From Synergistaceae bacterium (lineage in GTDB: Bacteria; Synergistota; Synergistia; Synergistales; Aminobacteriaceae), in NCBI GenBank assembly GCA_017448795.1, contig JAFSKV010000082.1:1-33249 (forward strand): 33,249 nt of DNA, written 5' to 3'. Below, one piece after another: positions 15,396-22,395 of this stretch. A program made the position numbers and the translations under genes. Numbering within the stretch: the first letter of the stretch is position 1; every line of letters starts with the position of its first letter. The notes under the pieces are model-generated. The model ran no database searches. It saw nothing but the letters and a program-made list of their open reading frames with translations, and was not told where the DNA came from.

Positions 15396-16582
15396 TGCTC
15401 GCGCCGAAGGAACGCAGAATTTTCTGCCTCAACAACATTTCCCCCGTTGGACTCGCAAAATTCCGGAAGGGCTACACGGTAACAGACAAGGCAGACGATG
15501 CCGCCGGGATTCTTGTTCGTTCAGCAGACATGAAGGACATGAAATTTCCCGACGGACTCCGCGCAATCGCAAGAGCCGGGGCAGGTGTCAACAACATTCC
15601 TATTGACCGTTGTTCGGAAGCAGGCGTTGTCGTCTTCAACACTCCCGGTGCGAACGCAAACAGTGTGAAGGAACTCGTCATTGCCGGGCTGTTGCTGGCA
15701 TCGAGGGACATTTACGGCGGAATATCGTGGGTACGTGAGAACGCAAAGAATGCTGACGTGTCAAAGCTCGCGGAGAAGGCGAAGAAGAATTTTTCCGGCC
15801 ACGAAATCAAGGGAAAGACGCTCGGAATTATCGGGCTTGGGGCAATCGGTGTACAAGTCGCAAACGCCGCCGTGAGTCTTGGAATGAACGTTCTAGGCTA
15901 TGACCCCTATCTGTCGCTCAAATCAGCGTGGATGTTAAGCCCCCTCGTGAAACACGCCGACATACCCGATGAGGTCTACGCTGCCAGCGACTTCATCACG
16001 ATACATGTCCCGGCTATGGACTCAACCCGCCACATGCTCAACGCTGAGGCAATCGCGAAGATGAAGCCGGGCGTGAAGATACTGAACTTTGCGCGTGATG
16101 TTCTTGCTGACGAGGAGGCTGTGAGGGACGCAATGACTTCCGGCCATGTCGCGGCTTACGTGTCAGACTTCCCGAACGCAACGGGCGCGAACATTCCGGG
16201 CGCAATCGTGCTGCCACATTTGGGAGCGTCAACAGAAGAGGCCGAGGAGAACTGCGCAGTGATGGCGGCTGTTCAGTTGCAGGATTACCTGGACAACGGC
16301 AACATAACCAACTCGGTGAACTTCCCGGAGATCAACGGGGGGCTGTGCGGTGCTGAAGCAAGGGTTGTGATACTTCACCGCAACATTCCGGCCATGCTGT
16401 CGGGGATAACGTCATTCTTCGGTGATAACGGCCTGAACATCGAGAACCTGATTAACCGTGCGAGGGGGCAATATGCTTACACGCTGGTTGACATTTCGCA
16501 CAAGATGCCGGATGACACTACAGAGAGATTACGCGAGATTAACGGGGTCTTGAGGGTGAGACGGGTGAAAGAGAGAAGCTAG
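15395..16582 (+). CDS. serA: D-3-phosphoglycerate dehydrogenase, short form with ACT domain
   Basis: SerA oxidises 3-phosphoglycerate with NAD+ in the first step of serine synthesis. The 395-residue protein has a split catalytic domain (ARAGAGVNNIP; NFARDVLADEEAV with the substrate Arg; PHLGASTEEAEENCA with the catalytic His) and an NAD-binding fold (LGIIGLGAIGVQVANAA). A C-terminal ACT domain (HRNIPAMLSGITSFFGDNGLNIENL) may allow serine feedback. The arrangement lacks the intervening domain of long SerA forms. ATG 15395 overlaps the serC stop by 1 nt, so the two are translationally coupled. A strong hairpin terminator follows. Confidence 0.95.
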   Translation: MLAPKERRIFCLNNISPVGLAKFRKGYTVTDKADDAAGILVRSADMKDMKFPDGLRAIARAGAGVNNIPIDRCSEAGVVVFNTPGANANSVKELVIAGLLLASRDIYGGISWVRENAKNADVSKLAEKAKKNFSGHEIKGKTLGIIGLGAIGVQVANAAVSLGMNVLGYDPYLSLKSAWMLSPLVKHADIPDEVYAASDFITIHVPAMDSTRHMLNAEAIAKMKPGVKILNFARDVLADEEAVRDAMTSGHVAAYVSDFPNATGANIPGAIVLPHLGASTEEAEENCAVMAAVQLQDYLDNGNITNSVNFPEINGGLCGAEARVVILHRNIPAMLSGITSFFGDNGLNIENLINRARGQYAYTLVDISHKMPDDTTERLREINGVLRVRRVKERS

Positions 16583-16603
16583 ACTTTGAGAAGGTAAAGA
16601 AAT

Positions 16604-16637
16604 TCCCCCGGCCTTTTGAGACTGGGGGATTTTGTTT
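16604..16637. terminator. Bidirectional terminator between serA and the Pro-rich gene
   Basis: TCCCCC (16604-16609) pairs with GGGGGA (16624-16629). TTTTGTTT follows on the plus strand; on the minus strand the stem is followed by ATTTCTTT. It therefore can serve both serA and the convergent minus-strand gene. Confidence 0.65.
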
Positions 16638-16643
16638 GTCGTT

Positions 16644-17258
16644 TTACTCGTTGCTGACTTCCTGCATTCCGCTGAAACCTGCCGGGTCTCTCATGCCGCC
16701 CATTCCTCCGGGTTCCTGCATTCCGCCGAATCCTCCGGGCATTCCCTGGGGAGGCTGGGGCATATCGCCGTCTGACTCGTCAGGCTTTGCGGGAGGCTCT
16801 TCACCTGCTGGGATTTCGGGCATTTCACCGGGACGCTGTGGGACTCCGTCAATTCCTTCCTCACCTTCGGGCTTCTCAGGGGGCTCTTCACTTTCCGGGA
16901 TTTCCGGGAGCTGGTCGGGCATCTGTCCTCCGGGCATTCCGTCAAGGGGTTCGGGCATGTCGTCGGGCTTCTCCGGGGGGGTCTCTCCGTCAGGCATTTC
17001 TGGCATCTCCGGCATCTCGCCGCCTGGCATGTTGAACGGCATATTGACCACGCCGTTGAACCCGCTGAAGCCGCCGGGCATCATCTGGGTCTGCTGTGTC
17101 TGCTGGGACTGCTGGAGGCCGCCTGCTGTCATTCCCTGCTGGCTGTTCATGTTGCTCTGGAGGGCTGTGCTGAAGCTGGGGGTGTTATTGCGGATATTGC
17201 TCTGTCTCTGGGAAGCCTGGAATACTACTGAGTTGCTATACTGGTTTACGCGCACCAT
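16644..17258 (-). CDS. Pro/Met/Gly/Glu-rich low-complexity hypothetical protein
   Basis: The 204-residue product begins MVRVNQYSNSVVFQASQRQSN, a Gln/Asn/Ser-rich non-repetitive N-terminus. A Gln-rich stretch (LQQSQQTQQTQ) and a long Pro-Glu-Met-Gly region with units such as GEMPEMPEMPDGE, EPPEKPEGEEG and GGMQEPGGMGGM follow. It has no signal peptide or membrane helix and is probably disordered. I do not recognise a family. The minus strand is favoured over the long plus-strand frame across the same DNA because a bidirectional terminator follows at 16604-16637, a promoter-like pair lies at 17335-17363, and the N-terminus looks like normal protein. The ribosome binding site (GGAG, 13 nt upstream) is weak, so the gene could be spurious. 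Confidence 0.55.
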   Translation of the reverse strand: MVRVNQYSNSVVFQASQRQSNIRNNTPSFSTALQSNMNSQQGMTAGGLQQSQQTQQTQMMPGGFSGFNGVVNMPFNMPGGEMPEMPEMPDGETPPEKPDDMPEPLDGMPGGQMPDQLPEIPESEEPPEKPEGEEGIDGVPQRPGEMPEIPAGEEPPAKPDESDGDMPQPPQGMPGGFGGMQEPGGMGGMRDPAGFSGMQEVSNE

Positions 17259-17334
17259 AGTGATACTTCAACTCCGAAAACCGTACATCCGTGATACTGA
17301 ATTTCCATCCGTGTTGTGTTTCTTGTCGGCGGGA

Positions 17335-17363
17335 ATTGTAGCAGGTTTTAGTTTTCCGCGCAA
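17335..17363 (-). promoter_or_regulatory. Candidate promoter for the Pro-rich gene
   Basis: On the minus strand TTGCGC (17363-17358), a 17-nt spacer and TACAAT (17340-17335). The -10 is good and the -35 keeps only TTG. It lies about 75 nt before the proposed ATG. Confidence 0.35.
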
Positions 17364-17409
17364 GATGGAAGCACCTGGACGTGAAAATGGCCATGAAAAA
17401 AGCAAGGTG

Positions 17410-17418
17410 TGCTATAAT
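17410..17418 (+). promoter_or_regulatory. Extended -10 promoter for the sorting-signal protein
   Basis: TGC-TATAAT matches the extended -10 consensus exactly. It would give a leader of about 140 nt before the ATG at 17566; that leader holds no recognised element. With the minus-strand promoter above, it accounts for the 307-nt gap between the two divergent genes. Confidence 0.5.
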
Positions 17419-17565
17419 TATTTTATTCAGGAATAGTTATTGCACATGGCGAGAAAGAATCCCGTCTCCCTTGCTTTATGTTGCTATTATACCATAACCC
17501 AAGGGGACGCGGTCATGTGTATTGTGGATTTTGCGGCAAAACAATTCATGACTGGAGGAGATAGC

Positions 17566-17858
17566 ATGAAGAAGTATGCGGTGATGGTGCTGGCTGTAAT
17601 GCTGGTTGGGGTCATGGCGGCGGGTGCGTGGGCAGTCAGTAGCGTATGGGAAAATGAAGTAAGTGCTCCAGATGATGTGAAAATTTCACAGGATATTGAC
17701 ACAGAGGCCACGTACATATACGACGCAGATGGTGGGGGGGGGAGGAAGACGGTGATGAGTATCGTACACCTATCTTTGACAATGGCTGTAACTCATGTTT
17801 CTCCATTCTCAGCCTTATTCTTACGTCTCTGATCCTTCTCAGGAAGTCCCACAGGTAA
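17566..17858 (+). pseudogene. Short exported protein with Synergist-CTERM-like sorting tail, frameshifted at a G9 run
   Basis: ATG 17566 has GGAGGAG 5 nt upstream and opens a signal peptide, MKKYAVMVLAVMLVGVMAAG then AWA. As written, the frame passes through nine G (17734-17742) and ends at 17832 in a meaningless tail. With one more G, or two fewer, it continues as acidic EEDGDEY, then DNGCNSCFSILSLILTS, then LILLRKSHR, stopping with TAA at 17856-17858. That end (Gly-Cys-Asn, hydrophobic helix, Arg-Lys cluster) has the layout I recall for the Synergist-CTERM protein-sorting domain. The full product would be about 97 residues, exported and processed or anchored at the envelope. The change may be real, phase-variable, or a sequencing error in the homopolymer. 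Only the sorting tail is recognisable, so the function is unknown. Confidence 0.75.
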
Positions 17859-17870
17859 CACACACAACAA

Positions 17871-17903
17871 ATCCCCCGGCATGTCCGCGACCGGGGGATT
17901 CTT
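17871..17903. terminator. Bidirectional terminator between convergent genes
   Basis: ATCCCCCGG (17871-17879) pairs perfectly with CCGGGGGAT (17891-17899) around 11 nt, followed by TCTTT on the plus strand and TTGTTG on the minus strand. It separates the sorting-signal gene from argD. Confidence 0.75.
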
Positions 17904-17917
17904 TCACTCTTCACACT

Positions 17918-19078
17918 CTACGCGCAGCACTTCTTGATGACTTCTGCGGCCTTAGCGAGCAAGTCATCCGGGATATTCAGCGCAGGCAACAATCTCACCC
18001 TGTCCTTCGCTGTCAAACACAACACTCCCTCAGCAATGCACGCGTTCACAACATCCTTCGCGGGCTTCGTGGTCTTCAGCCCCATCATCAGCCCCATTCC
18101 AGTAACAGCCTCAATTCCCGGAACCCCGGTGAAAGCCTCAAACAGGAACTTGCTCTTGCGCCTGACCCCCGCCAGAAGCTCATCATCAATCCGTCCGAGA
18201 ATGCTGACTCCTCCCGCGCAGGCTACAGGATTCCCGCCGAACGTTGAGCCGTGATCCCCTGGCTTGAGCGTGTCCTTGACCTTTTCCCCCAGCAGCGTAG
18301 CACCAAGAGGCAATCCCCCCGCGAGTCCCTTTGCGGTTGAGACTATATCAGGCTGAATGCCGTAGTTCATGTAGCTGTAGAGCTGGCCTGAACGCCCGTT
18401 GCCCGTCTGTACCTCGTCAACGATAAGCGCAATGTCATTCTCACGCGCGAACTCAGCGACTCCCTTCACGTAGCCAGCATCAAGAGCGACGACTCCCCCT
18501 TCTCCCTGGACGCACTCAATCATGATGGCCGCGGTCTTGTGAGCGTCAGCAAGAGTCTTCATGTACTCCAGATTGTTGGCTTCAGCGTGGACAAAGCCCG
18601 GTGTCAACGGCCGGAAAAGCTCGTGATAGTGATCCTGCCCGGTAGCAGACAGCATAGTGATTGTGCGACCGTGAAAGCTGTTCTTGAGGGTGATTACCGT
18701 GCTGTAGTCCGGGCCTTTCGTGTCGGCGGCGTATTTCCGGGCGACTTTGACCGCGCACTCGTTGGCCTCGGCTCCTGAGTTCGAGAAGAAGACCTTGCGC
18801 ATTCCCGTTCGTGTGCATAACATTTCGGCGAGCTTTGCGCACGGCTCTGTGTAGAACAGGTTGGACATGTGCTGAATCTTCGCGGCCTGCTCACAGATTG
18901 CCTTGTACCAGACATCATCGCAAGCCCCGAATGACGTTACCGCTATTCCTGACGTGAGGTCGATATAGTCCTTGCCGTCAACATCCGTAACGAGTGATCC
19001 TTTCCCGGCGGTGATTGTTACGGGGAAGCGGGCGTAAGTTCCGGCGACATATTCGCGGTCGAGTTCCTGAATGTTCAT
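17918..19078 (-). CDS. argD: Acetylornithine aminotransferase
   Basis: ArgD transaminates N-acetylglutamate semialdehyde to N-acetylornithine in arginine synthesis, and may also serve succinyldiaminopimelate in lysine synthesis. The 386-residue class III PLP enzyme shows DLTSGIAVTSFG, FFSNSGAEANECAVKVAR, SFHGRTITMLSATG, the PLP Asp in LIVDEVQTGNGRSG, the Schiff-base Lys in STAKGLAGGLPLGA, and GDHGSTFGGNPVACA. Length is normal. The ATG at 19078 has AAGGAGG about 12 nt upstream. It is the last gene of argC-argB-argD, 18 nt after argB. No argJ, argA or argE is in the window. Confidence 0.94.
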   Translation of the reverse strand: MNIQELDREYVAGTYARFPVTITAGKGSLVTDVDGKDYIDLTSGIAVTSFGACDDVWYKAICEQAAKIQHMSNLFYTEPCAKLAEMLCTRTGMRKVFFSNSGAEANECAVKVARKYAADTKGPDYSTVITLKNSFHGRTITMLSATGQDHYHELFRPLTPGFVHAEANNLEYMKTLADAHKTAAIMIECVQGEGGVVALDAGYVKGVAEFARENDIALIVDEVQTGNGRSGQLYSYMNYGIQPDIVSTAKGLAGGLPLGATLLGEKVKDTLKPGDHGSTFGGNPVACAGGVSILGRIDDELLAGVRRKSKFLFEAFTGVPGIEAVTGMGLMMGLKTTKPAKDVVNACIAEGVLCLTAKDRVRLLPALNIPDDLLAKAAEVIKKCCA

Positions 19079-19096
19079 GTGTGTGCAAATCCTCCT

Positions 19097-19945
19097 TTAG
19101 GCGAGAAACATTGTTCCGGCTCCCTCATCCGTGAGAAGCTCAATCAGTATCGAGTGAGGGACTCTTCCGTCCATAATTATAACTTTGTTCACGCCCTCTG
19201 TGATTGCCTTGATGCAGCAGTCAGCCTTCGGAATCATCCCGCCGGTTATCACGCCTGACGCTTTGAGGCTCTGTGCTTCTGACACTGTGATTTCTGGGAT
19301 GAGGGTTGACGGGTCTTTGGGGTCGCGGAGAATCCCGGCTATGTCGGTCATCATGATTAGGCGTTCAGCGTGGAGAGCTCCTGCGATGTAGGCGGCGGCA
19401 GTATCACCGTTGATGTTGAAGATTTCGCCGTTCTCGCCAGTTGCTATTGTGGAGATGACCGGGATGTAGCTTTTCGCGAGGAGGTCATAGACGCATTCCG
19501 GGTTGATGCCTGTGATTTCGCCCACGAGTCCGAGTCGTTCGTCCTTGAATTTCGCCTGAATGAGCCTGTCATCAATCCCTGAGAGTCCGACAGCCCTTCC
19601 GCCCTTCGTCTCAATGAGATTCACGAGGGACTTGTTGACCTTCCCCGCAAGAACCATCTGCACAACGTCAATAGTCTCCTGGTCTGTTACCCTGAGTCCG
19701 TCCACAAACTCCGGCTTCTTTCCGAGCTTGTCCATGAGGGCGTTAATCTCCGGGCCGCCCCCGTGAACCAGCACGACATTCACCCCGACCAGCCGCAACA
19801 GCACAATATCCTCCATGACCTGCTGCTTGAGGGACTCGGATGTCATTGCGTTTCCGCCGTATTTCACGACGACGATTTTCCCGGTGTACTTGCGTATGTA
19901 TGGCAGCGCCTGCACGAGAATTTCAGCGCGCTCTGTTGCCTTCAT
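19097..19945 (-). CDS. argB: Acetylglutamate kinase
   Basis: ArgB phosphorylates N-acetylglutamate with ATP, the second step of arginine synthesis and the usual target of arginine feedback. The 282-residue amino-acid-kinase-fold protein has VVKYGGNAM (phosphate binding), VLVHGGGPEINALM (substrate loop), NINGDTAAAYIAGAL, and TGGMIPKADCCIKAI with the ATP-site Lys. The N-terminal helix (AEILVQALPYIRKYTGK) of the hexameric, arginine-sensitive class is present, so feedback inhibition is plausible. AGGGAG lies about 8 nt before the ATG. Confidence 0.95.
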   Translation of the reverse strand: MKATERAEILVQALPYIRKYTGKIVVVKYGGNAMTSESLKQQVMEDIVLLRLVGVNVVLVHGGGPEINALMDKLGKKPEFVDGLRVTDQETIDVVQMVLAGKVNKSLVNLIETKGGRAVGLSGIDDRLIQAKFKDERLGLVGEITGINPECVYDLLAKSYIPVISTIATGENGEIFNINGDTAAAYIAGALHAERLIMMTDIAGILRDPKDPSTLIPEITVSEAQSLKASGVITGGMIPKADCCIKAITEGVNKVIIMDGRVPHSILIELLTDEGAGTMFLA

Positions 19946-19980
19946 TAGTGTATCTCCCTTCGTTGTTCTTGTTTTCTCCA

Positions 19981-20001
19981 GCCACTAATCACTAATCATT
20001 A
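19981..20001 (-). repeat. Three degenerate 7-nt tandem units at the end of argC
   Basis: On the minus strand: TAATGAT, TAGTGAT, TAGTGGC. The units form the last codons and stop of argC (…Ile-Ser-Asp-stop) and run into the argC-argB gap. The same unit recurs at 26307-26334. Confidence 0.65.
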
Positions 20002-20902
20002 GCCCCTCGTTTTCGTTCACTCCAAGCAGTATGTTCATGTTCTGGATTGCCGCCCCAGAAGCTCCCTTGCCGAGATTGTCGAAACGCGAGACCAATAATA
20101 TCCGCTCGTCATTCCCGCAAACAGAAATCTCCAGGTCATCACGCCCCGCGAATTTCCCCGCCGACATGAACCCGCCCTCGTCAGCATTCTCCGTGAAGCG
20201 AACGACTCCGTCCTTGTAGTAGTCCCTGTAACACTCGCACACGCTCTTGATGTCCCGGCTGAAGAGTGAGACTGTAACCTCCATTCCGGCGTAATACGGC
20301 GCGACAATGGGGCAGAATACGGGCGGCACTGTGAGGCCTGAGACCTGCGTCATTTCCGGGAGGTGCTTGTGCTTCTGGGTGAGGCCGTACTGTCTGGGAG
20401 CGTCAAGCAGTGAGTCGCGTGAAGAGTCCTCGTACTGTGCGATCATCTTTTTCCCGCCGCCTGAATACCCCGTGAGAGAGAAACACGACAAGCATTCATC
20501 CTTCGCGATTATCCCGGCTTCAACCAGCGGAGCGACAAGAACGATGAATCCTGTTGCGTGGCATCCCGGGTTGGCGACTCTCTTTGAGGCCTTCACACGT
20601 TCGCGCTGGCCTGAGAGCTCAGGGAGTCCGTACGTCCATCCGGGACTCACCCTGTGTGCTGTGGATGTGTCAATGATGGCTGTGCTGCTGTTGCTGACGA
20701 GTGAGACTGACTCCTTCGCCGCGTCATCCGGCAGGCACAGGAACGCAATATCCGCGCTGTTGAGTGCATCACGGCGGGCGTTAATGTCCTTGCGTGTCTC
20801 GTCTGAGAGCGTGAGAAGCTGAATGTCCCTACGCGAGCTGAGACGCTCATAGATTCTGAGGCCGGTTGTTCCTGCGCTTCCGTCAATAAATACTTTCTTC
20901 AT
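19985..20902 (-). CDS. argC: N-acetyl-gamma-glutamyl-phosphate reductase, short (type 2) form
   Basis: ArgC reduces N-acetylglutamyl phosphate with NADPH. The protein of about 305 residues starts MKKVFIDGSAGTTGLRIYERL, the NADP-binding loop of the shorter ArgC class, and has the catalytic Cys in ANPGCHATGFI and the conserved SLTGYSGGGKKM. ATG 20902 is preceded by GGAG at 10 nt; an ATG three codons further up (20911) is too close to that site. It is the first gene of argCBD, led by a perfect -35/-10 pair and a palindrome resembling an ARG box. Its last codons lie in a 7-nt tandem repeat. Confidence 0.93.
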   Translation of the reverse strand: MKKVFIDGSAGTTGLRIYERLSSRRDIQLLTLSDETRKDINARRDALNSADIAFLCLPDDAAKESVSLVSNSSTAIIDTSTAHRVSPGWTYGLPELSGQRERVKASKRVANPGCHATGFIVLVAPLVEAGIIAKDECLSCFSLTGYSGGGKKMIAQYEDSSRDSLLDAPRQYGLTQKHKHLPEMTQVSGLTVPPVFCPIVAPYYAGMEVTVSLFSRDIKSVCECYRDYYKDGVVRFTENADEGGFMSAGKFAGRDDLEISVCGNDERILLVSRFDNLGKGASGAAIQNMNILLGVNENEGLMISD

Positions 20903-20937
20903 GTGTAGCATTCTCCATTGTGATTTTGTTGGAGCGT

Positions 20938-20967
20938 ATTATAACCGCCAGTGAAATTTTCTGTCAA
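20938..20967 (-). promoter_or_regulatory. Consensus sigma-70 promoter for argCBD
   Basis: On the minus strand a perfect TTGACA (20967-20962), an 18-nt spacer and a perfect TATAAT (20943-20938), about 36 nt before the argC ATG. It is the best promoter match in the window. Confidence 0.85.
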
Positions 20968-20980
20968 CAATTCCTGAACT

Positions 20981-20998
20981 AGTGAACAAAAGTTTACT
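20981..20998. promoter_or_regulatory. Candidate ARG box (ArgR/AhrC operator)
   Basis: AGTGAACAAAAGTTTACT is an 18-bp imperfect palindrome that fits the ARG box pattern wnTGAATwwwwATTCAnw except at three positions. It lies 13 bp upstream of the argC -35, between the divergent argC and SGNH hydrolase genes. ArgR binding is inferred from form and position only. Confidence 0.45.
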
Positions 20999-21021
20999 GA
21001 CTTAATTTCGTGCTGTTAGTG

Positions 21022-21027
21022 TAGAAT
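21022..21027 (+). promoter_or_regulatory. Weak -10 candidate for the SGNH hydrolase pair
   Basis: TAGAAT, 33 nt before the ATG at 21061. No good -35 is visible. Confidence 0.3.
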
Positions 21028-21060
21028 GTGGCAATCCATATTTCGAGGAGGCATTAACAC

Positions 21061-21750
21061 ATGAAGCTGTGTAAATATTTTGCCGCTGCTGCTGTTACGG
21101 CGGTGATTTGCGTTTGCGGGATGAGCTGGCACTATGCGGGGGCGGTTCTTCCAGAAAAGAGGGCTGACACTGACATTCTCAACACTGCGTTCTACAAGAT
21201 CAAGAGGAGCATTCACGAGGCCATGCCGGGAAATGAAGGGTGCGTTGTGTTTCTTGGGGACAGCCTGACGGATTACGTGCCTTTCAGCGAGCTTCTGCCG
21301 GGAGTCCGTGCGGTGAACAGGGGAATTGCCGGGGACAACACGCTTGGCGCGCTCCAGCGCATCGACGGGGTGGCCAGCCTCAAGCCCGCAAAGCTCTTCA
21401 TCCTTCTCGGCACGAATGATATTGTCTACAACATGACAGCCGACACGACCGTTGCGAACCTCACAGCAATAATCCGCCGCGTACAGGAAGCCTCACCGTC
21501 AACAAAAATCTTCCTCGAAACAATTATGCCCGTGAACCCTGAGCTTGAGACTCGCAGAACCAACGACGTAATCAACGCCCTGAACGTGAGAATCCGGGCT
21601 GTAGCGCAGGAAACAGGAGCTGAACTTGTCGACACTCATTCACACATGGCCGAAAATGGGGTGCTGCCGCTGAAATGGACGGTTGACGGACTTCACCTCA
21701 ACGGCGCGGGAGTCGTGAGATGGGTCGAGTTCCTCAAGACGCTTCTGTGA
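21061..21750 (+). CDS. Exported SGNH/GDSL hydrolase
   Basis: The 229-residue esterase-type hydrolase has an N-terminal hydrophobic segment (about residues 7-27, signal peptide or anchor). It then has the four SGNH blocks: GDSLTD with nucleophile Ser68, the Gly of NRGIAGDN, GTND with Asn119, and DGLH with Asp209 and His212. This family includes platelet-activating-factor acetylhydrolase-like and carbohydrate O-acetylesterase enzymes, so it probably deacylates a glycan or lipid outside the cytoplasm; the substrate is not deducible. AGGAGG lies 9 nt before the ATG. A closely related but leaderless copy follows 9 nt downstream, implying tandem duplication and co-transcription. Confidence 0.87.
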   Translation: MKLCKYFAAAAVTAVICVCGMSWHYAGAVLPEKRADTDILNTAFYKIKRSIHEAMPGNEGCVVFLGDSLTDYVPFSELLPGVRAVNRGIAGDNTLGALQRIDGVASLKPAKLFILLGTNDIVYNMTADTTVANLTAIIRRVQEASPSTKIFLETIMPVNPELETRRTNDVINALNVRIRAVAQETGAELVDTHSHMAENGVLPLKWTVDGLHLNGAGVVRWVEFLKTLL

Positions 21751-21759
21751 GGGCAGATC

Positions 21760-22353
21760 ATGGATGACTATTACAGCATAAAGCGCAGTATGTTCCTCAG
21801 CACCCCAACGAGTGAAGGCAGCGTGATATTCTTGGGGGACAGCCTCACGGACTGGTTGAGTCTCAGCGAGCTTCTTCCCGGTGTCCGCGTCCTCAACAGG
21901 GGCATTGCAGGCGACACAACTACAGGAGTCCTTCAGCGTCTGGACGAGGTCATAAGGCACAAGCCCGCAAAGTTATTCCTCCTCATCGGCACGAACGACA
22001 TAGCTCTTGGCACGAGCGAGCGCAAAATCACAGGCAACATCCGCGAGATCATCACACGCATTCAGGAAGGCTCGCCTGAAACTGTCATATACCTTCAGAC
22101 ACTCATACCCGTAAATTCCCGGTACATGGGCTGCAGGCACAACATGAAGATTGAGGCTGTCAATGAGGGATTGAGGGGGATTGCGGAGGAGAAGGGGTGT
22201 GTTCTTGTGGACTTGCACGGATTGTTTGAGGAGAACGGGGAGCTTCCTATGAGTTGCAGTTTTGACGGCCTTCACTTGAACGGTGAAGGGGCTGTGAAAT
22301 GGATTGAGTTCGTCGCGCCTATGGTGATGCCGCGCAGCCAGAAACAGGACTAA
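21760..22353 (+). CDS. SGNH/GDSL hydrolase, cytoplasmic paralogue
   Basis: The 197-residue protein is a tandem paralogue of the preceding hydrolase. The same blocks are present: GDSLTD with Ser28, NRGIAGDTT, GTND with Asn79, and DGLH with Asp169 and His172, in the same order and spacing. It starts MDDYYSIKRSMFLS and has no signal peptide, so unlike its neighbour it should act in the cytoplasm. It lies 9 nt downstream of the first copy; a GAGGG is close to the ATG. A bidirectional terminator follows. Both triads are complete. Confidence 0.85.
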   Translation: MDDYYSIKRSMFLSTPTSEGSVIFLGDSLTDWLSLSELLPGVRVLNRGIAGDTTTGVLQRLDEVIRHKPAKLFLLIGTNDIALGTSERKITGNIREIITRIQEGSPETVIYLQTLIPVNSRYMGCRHNMKIEAVNEGLRGIAEEKGCVLVDLHGLFEENGELPMSCSFDGLHLNGEGAVKWIEFVAPMVMPRSQKQD

Positions 22354-22388
22354 ATCCCCCTCACTCTTTCCGCAAGGGGGATTCCTTT
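22353..22388. terminator. Bidirectional terminator between convergent genes
   Basis: AATCCCCC (22353-22360) pairs with GGGGGATT (22376-22383) around 15 nt, with CCTTTCC after it on the plus strand and TAGTCC on the minus strand. It has the same CCCCC/GGGGG core as the hairpins at 12118, 16604 and 17871. Confidence 0.6.
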
Positions 22389-22395
22389 CCTGCTC

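Noticed and set aside
16636-17436. Long plus-strand open frame (266 codons) across the Pro-rich gene
   Set aside because: Its product is a Gly/Ser/Pro/Ile repeat that mirrors the minus-strand codons, it begins directly after the serA terminator without a good ribosome binding site, and a terminator serving the minus strand lies at its start.
17440-17565. N-terminal extension of the sorting-signal protein from 17440
   Set aside because: The signal peptide and a strong ribosome binding site begin at 17566; the upstream segment has no such features.
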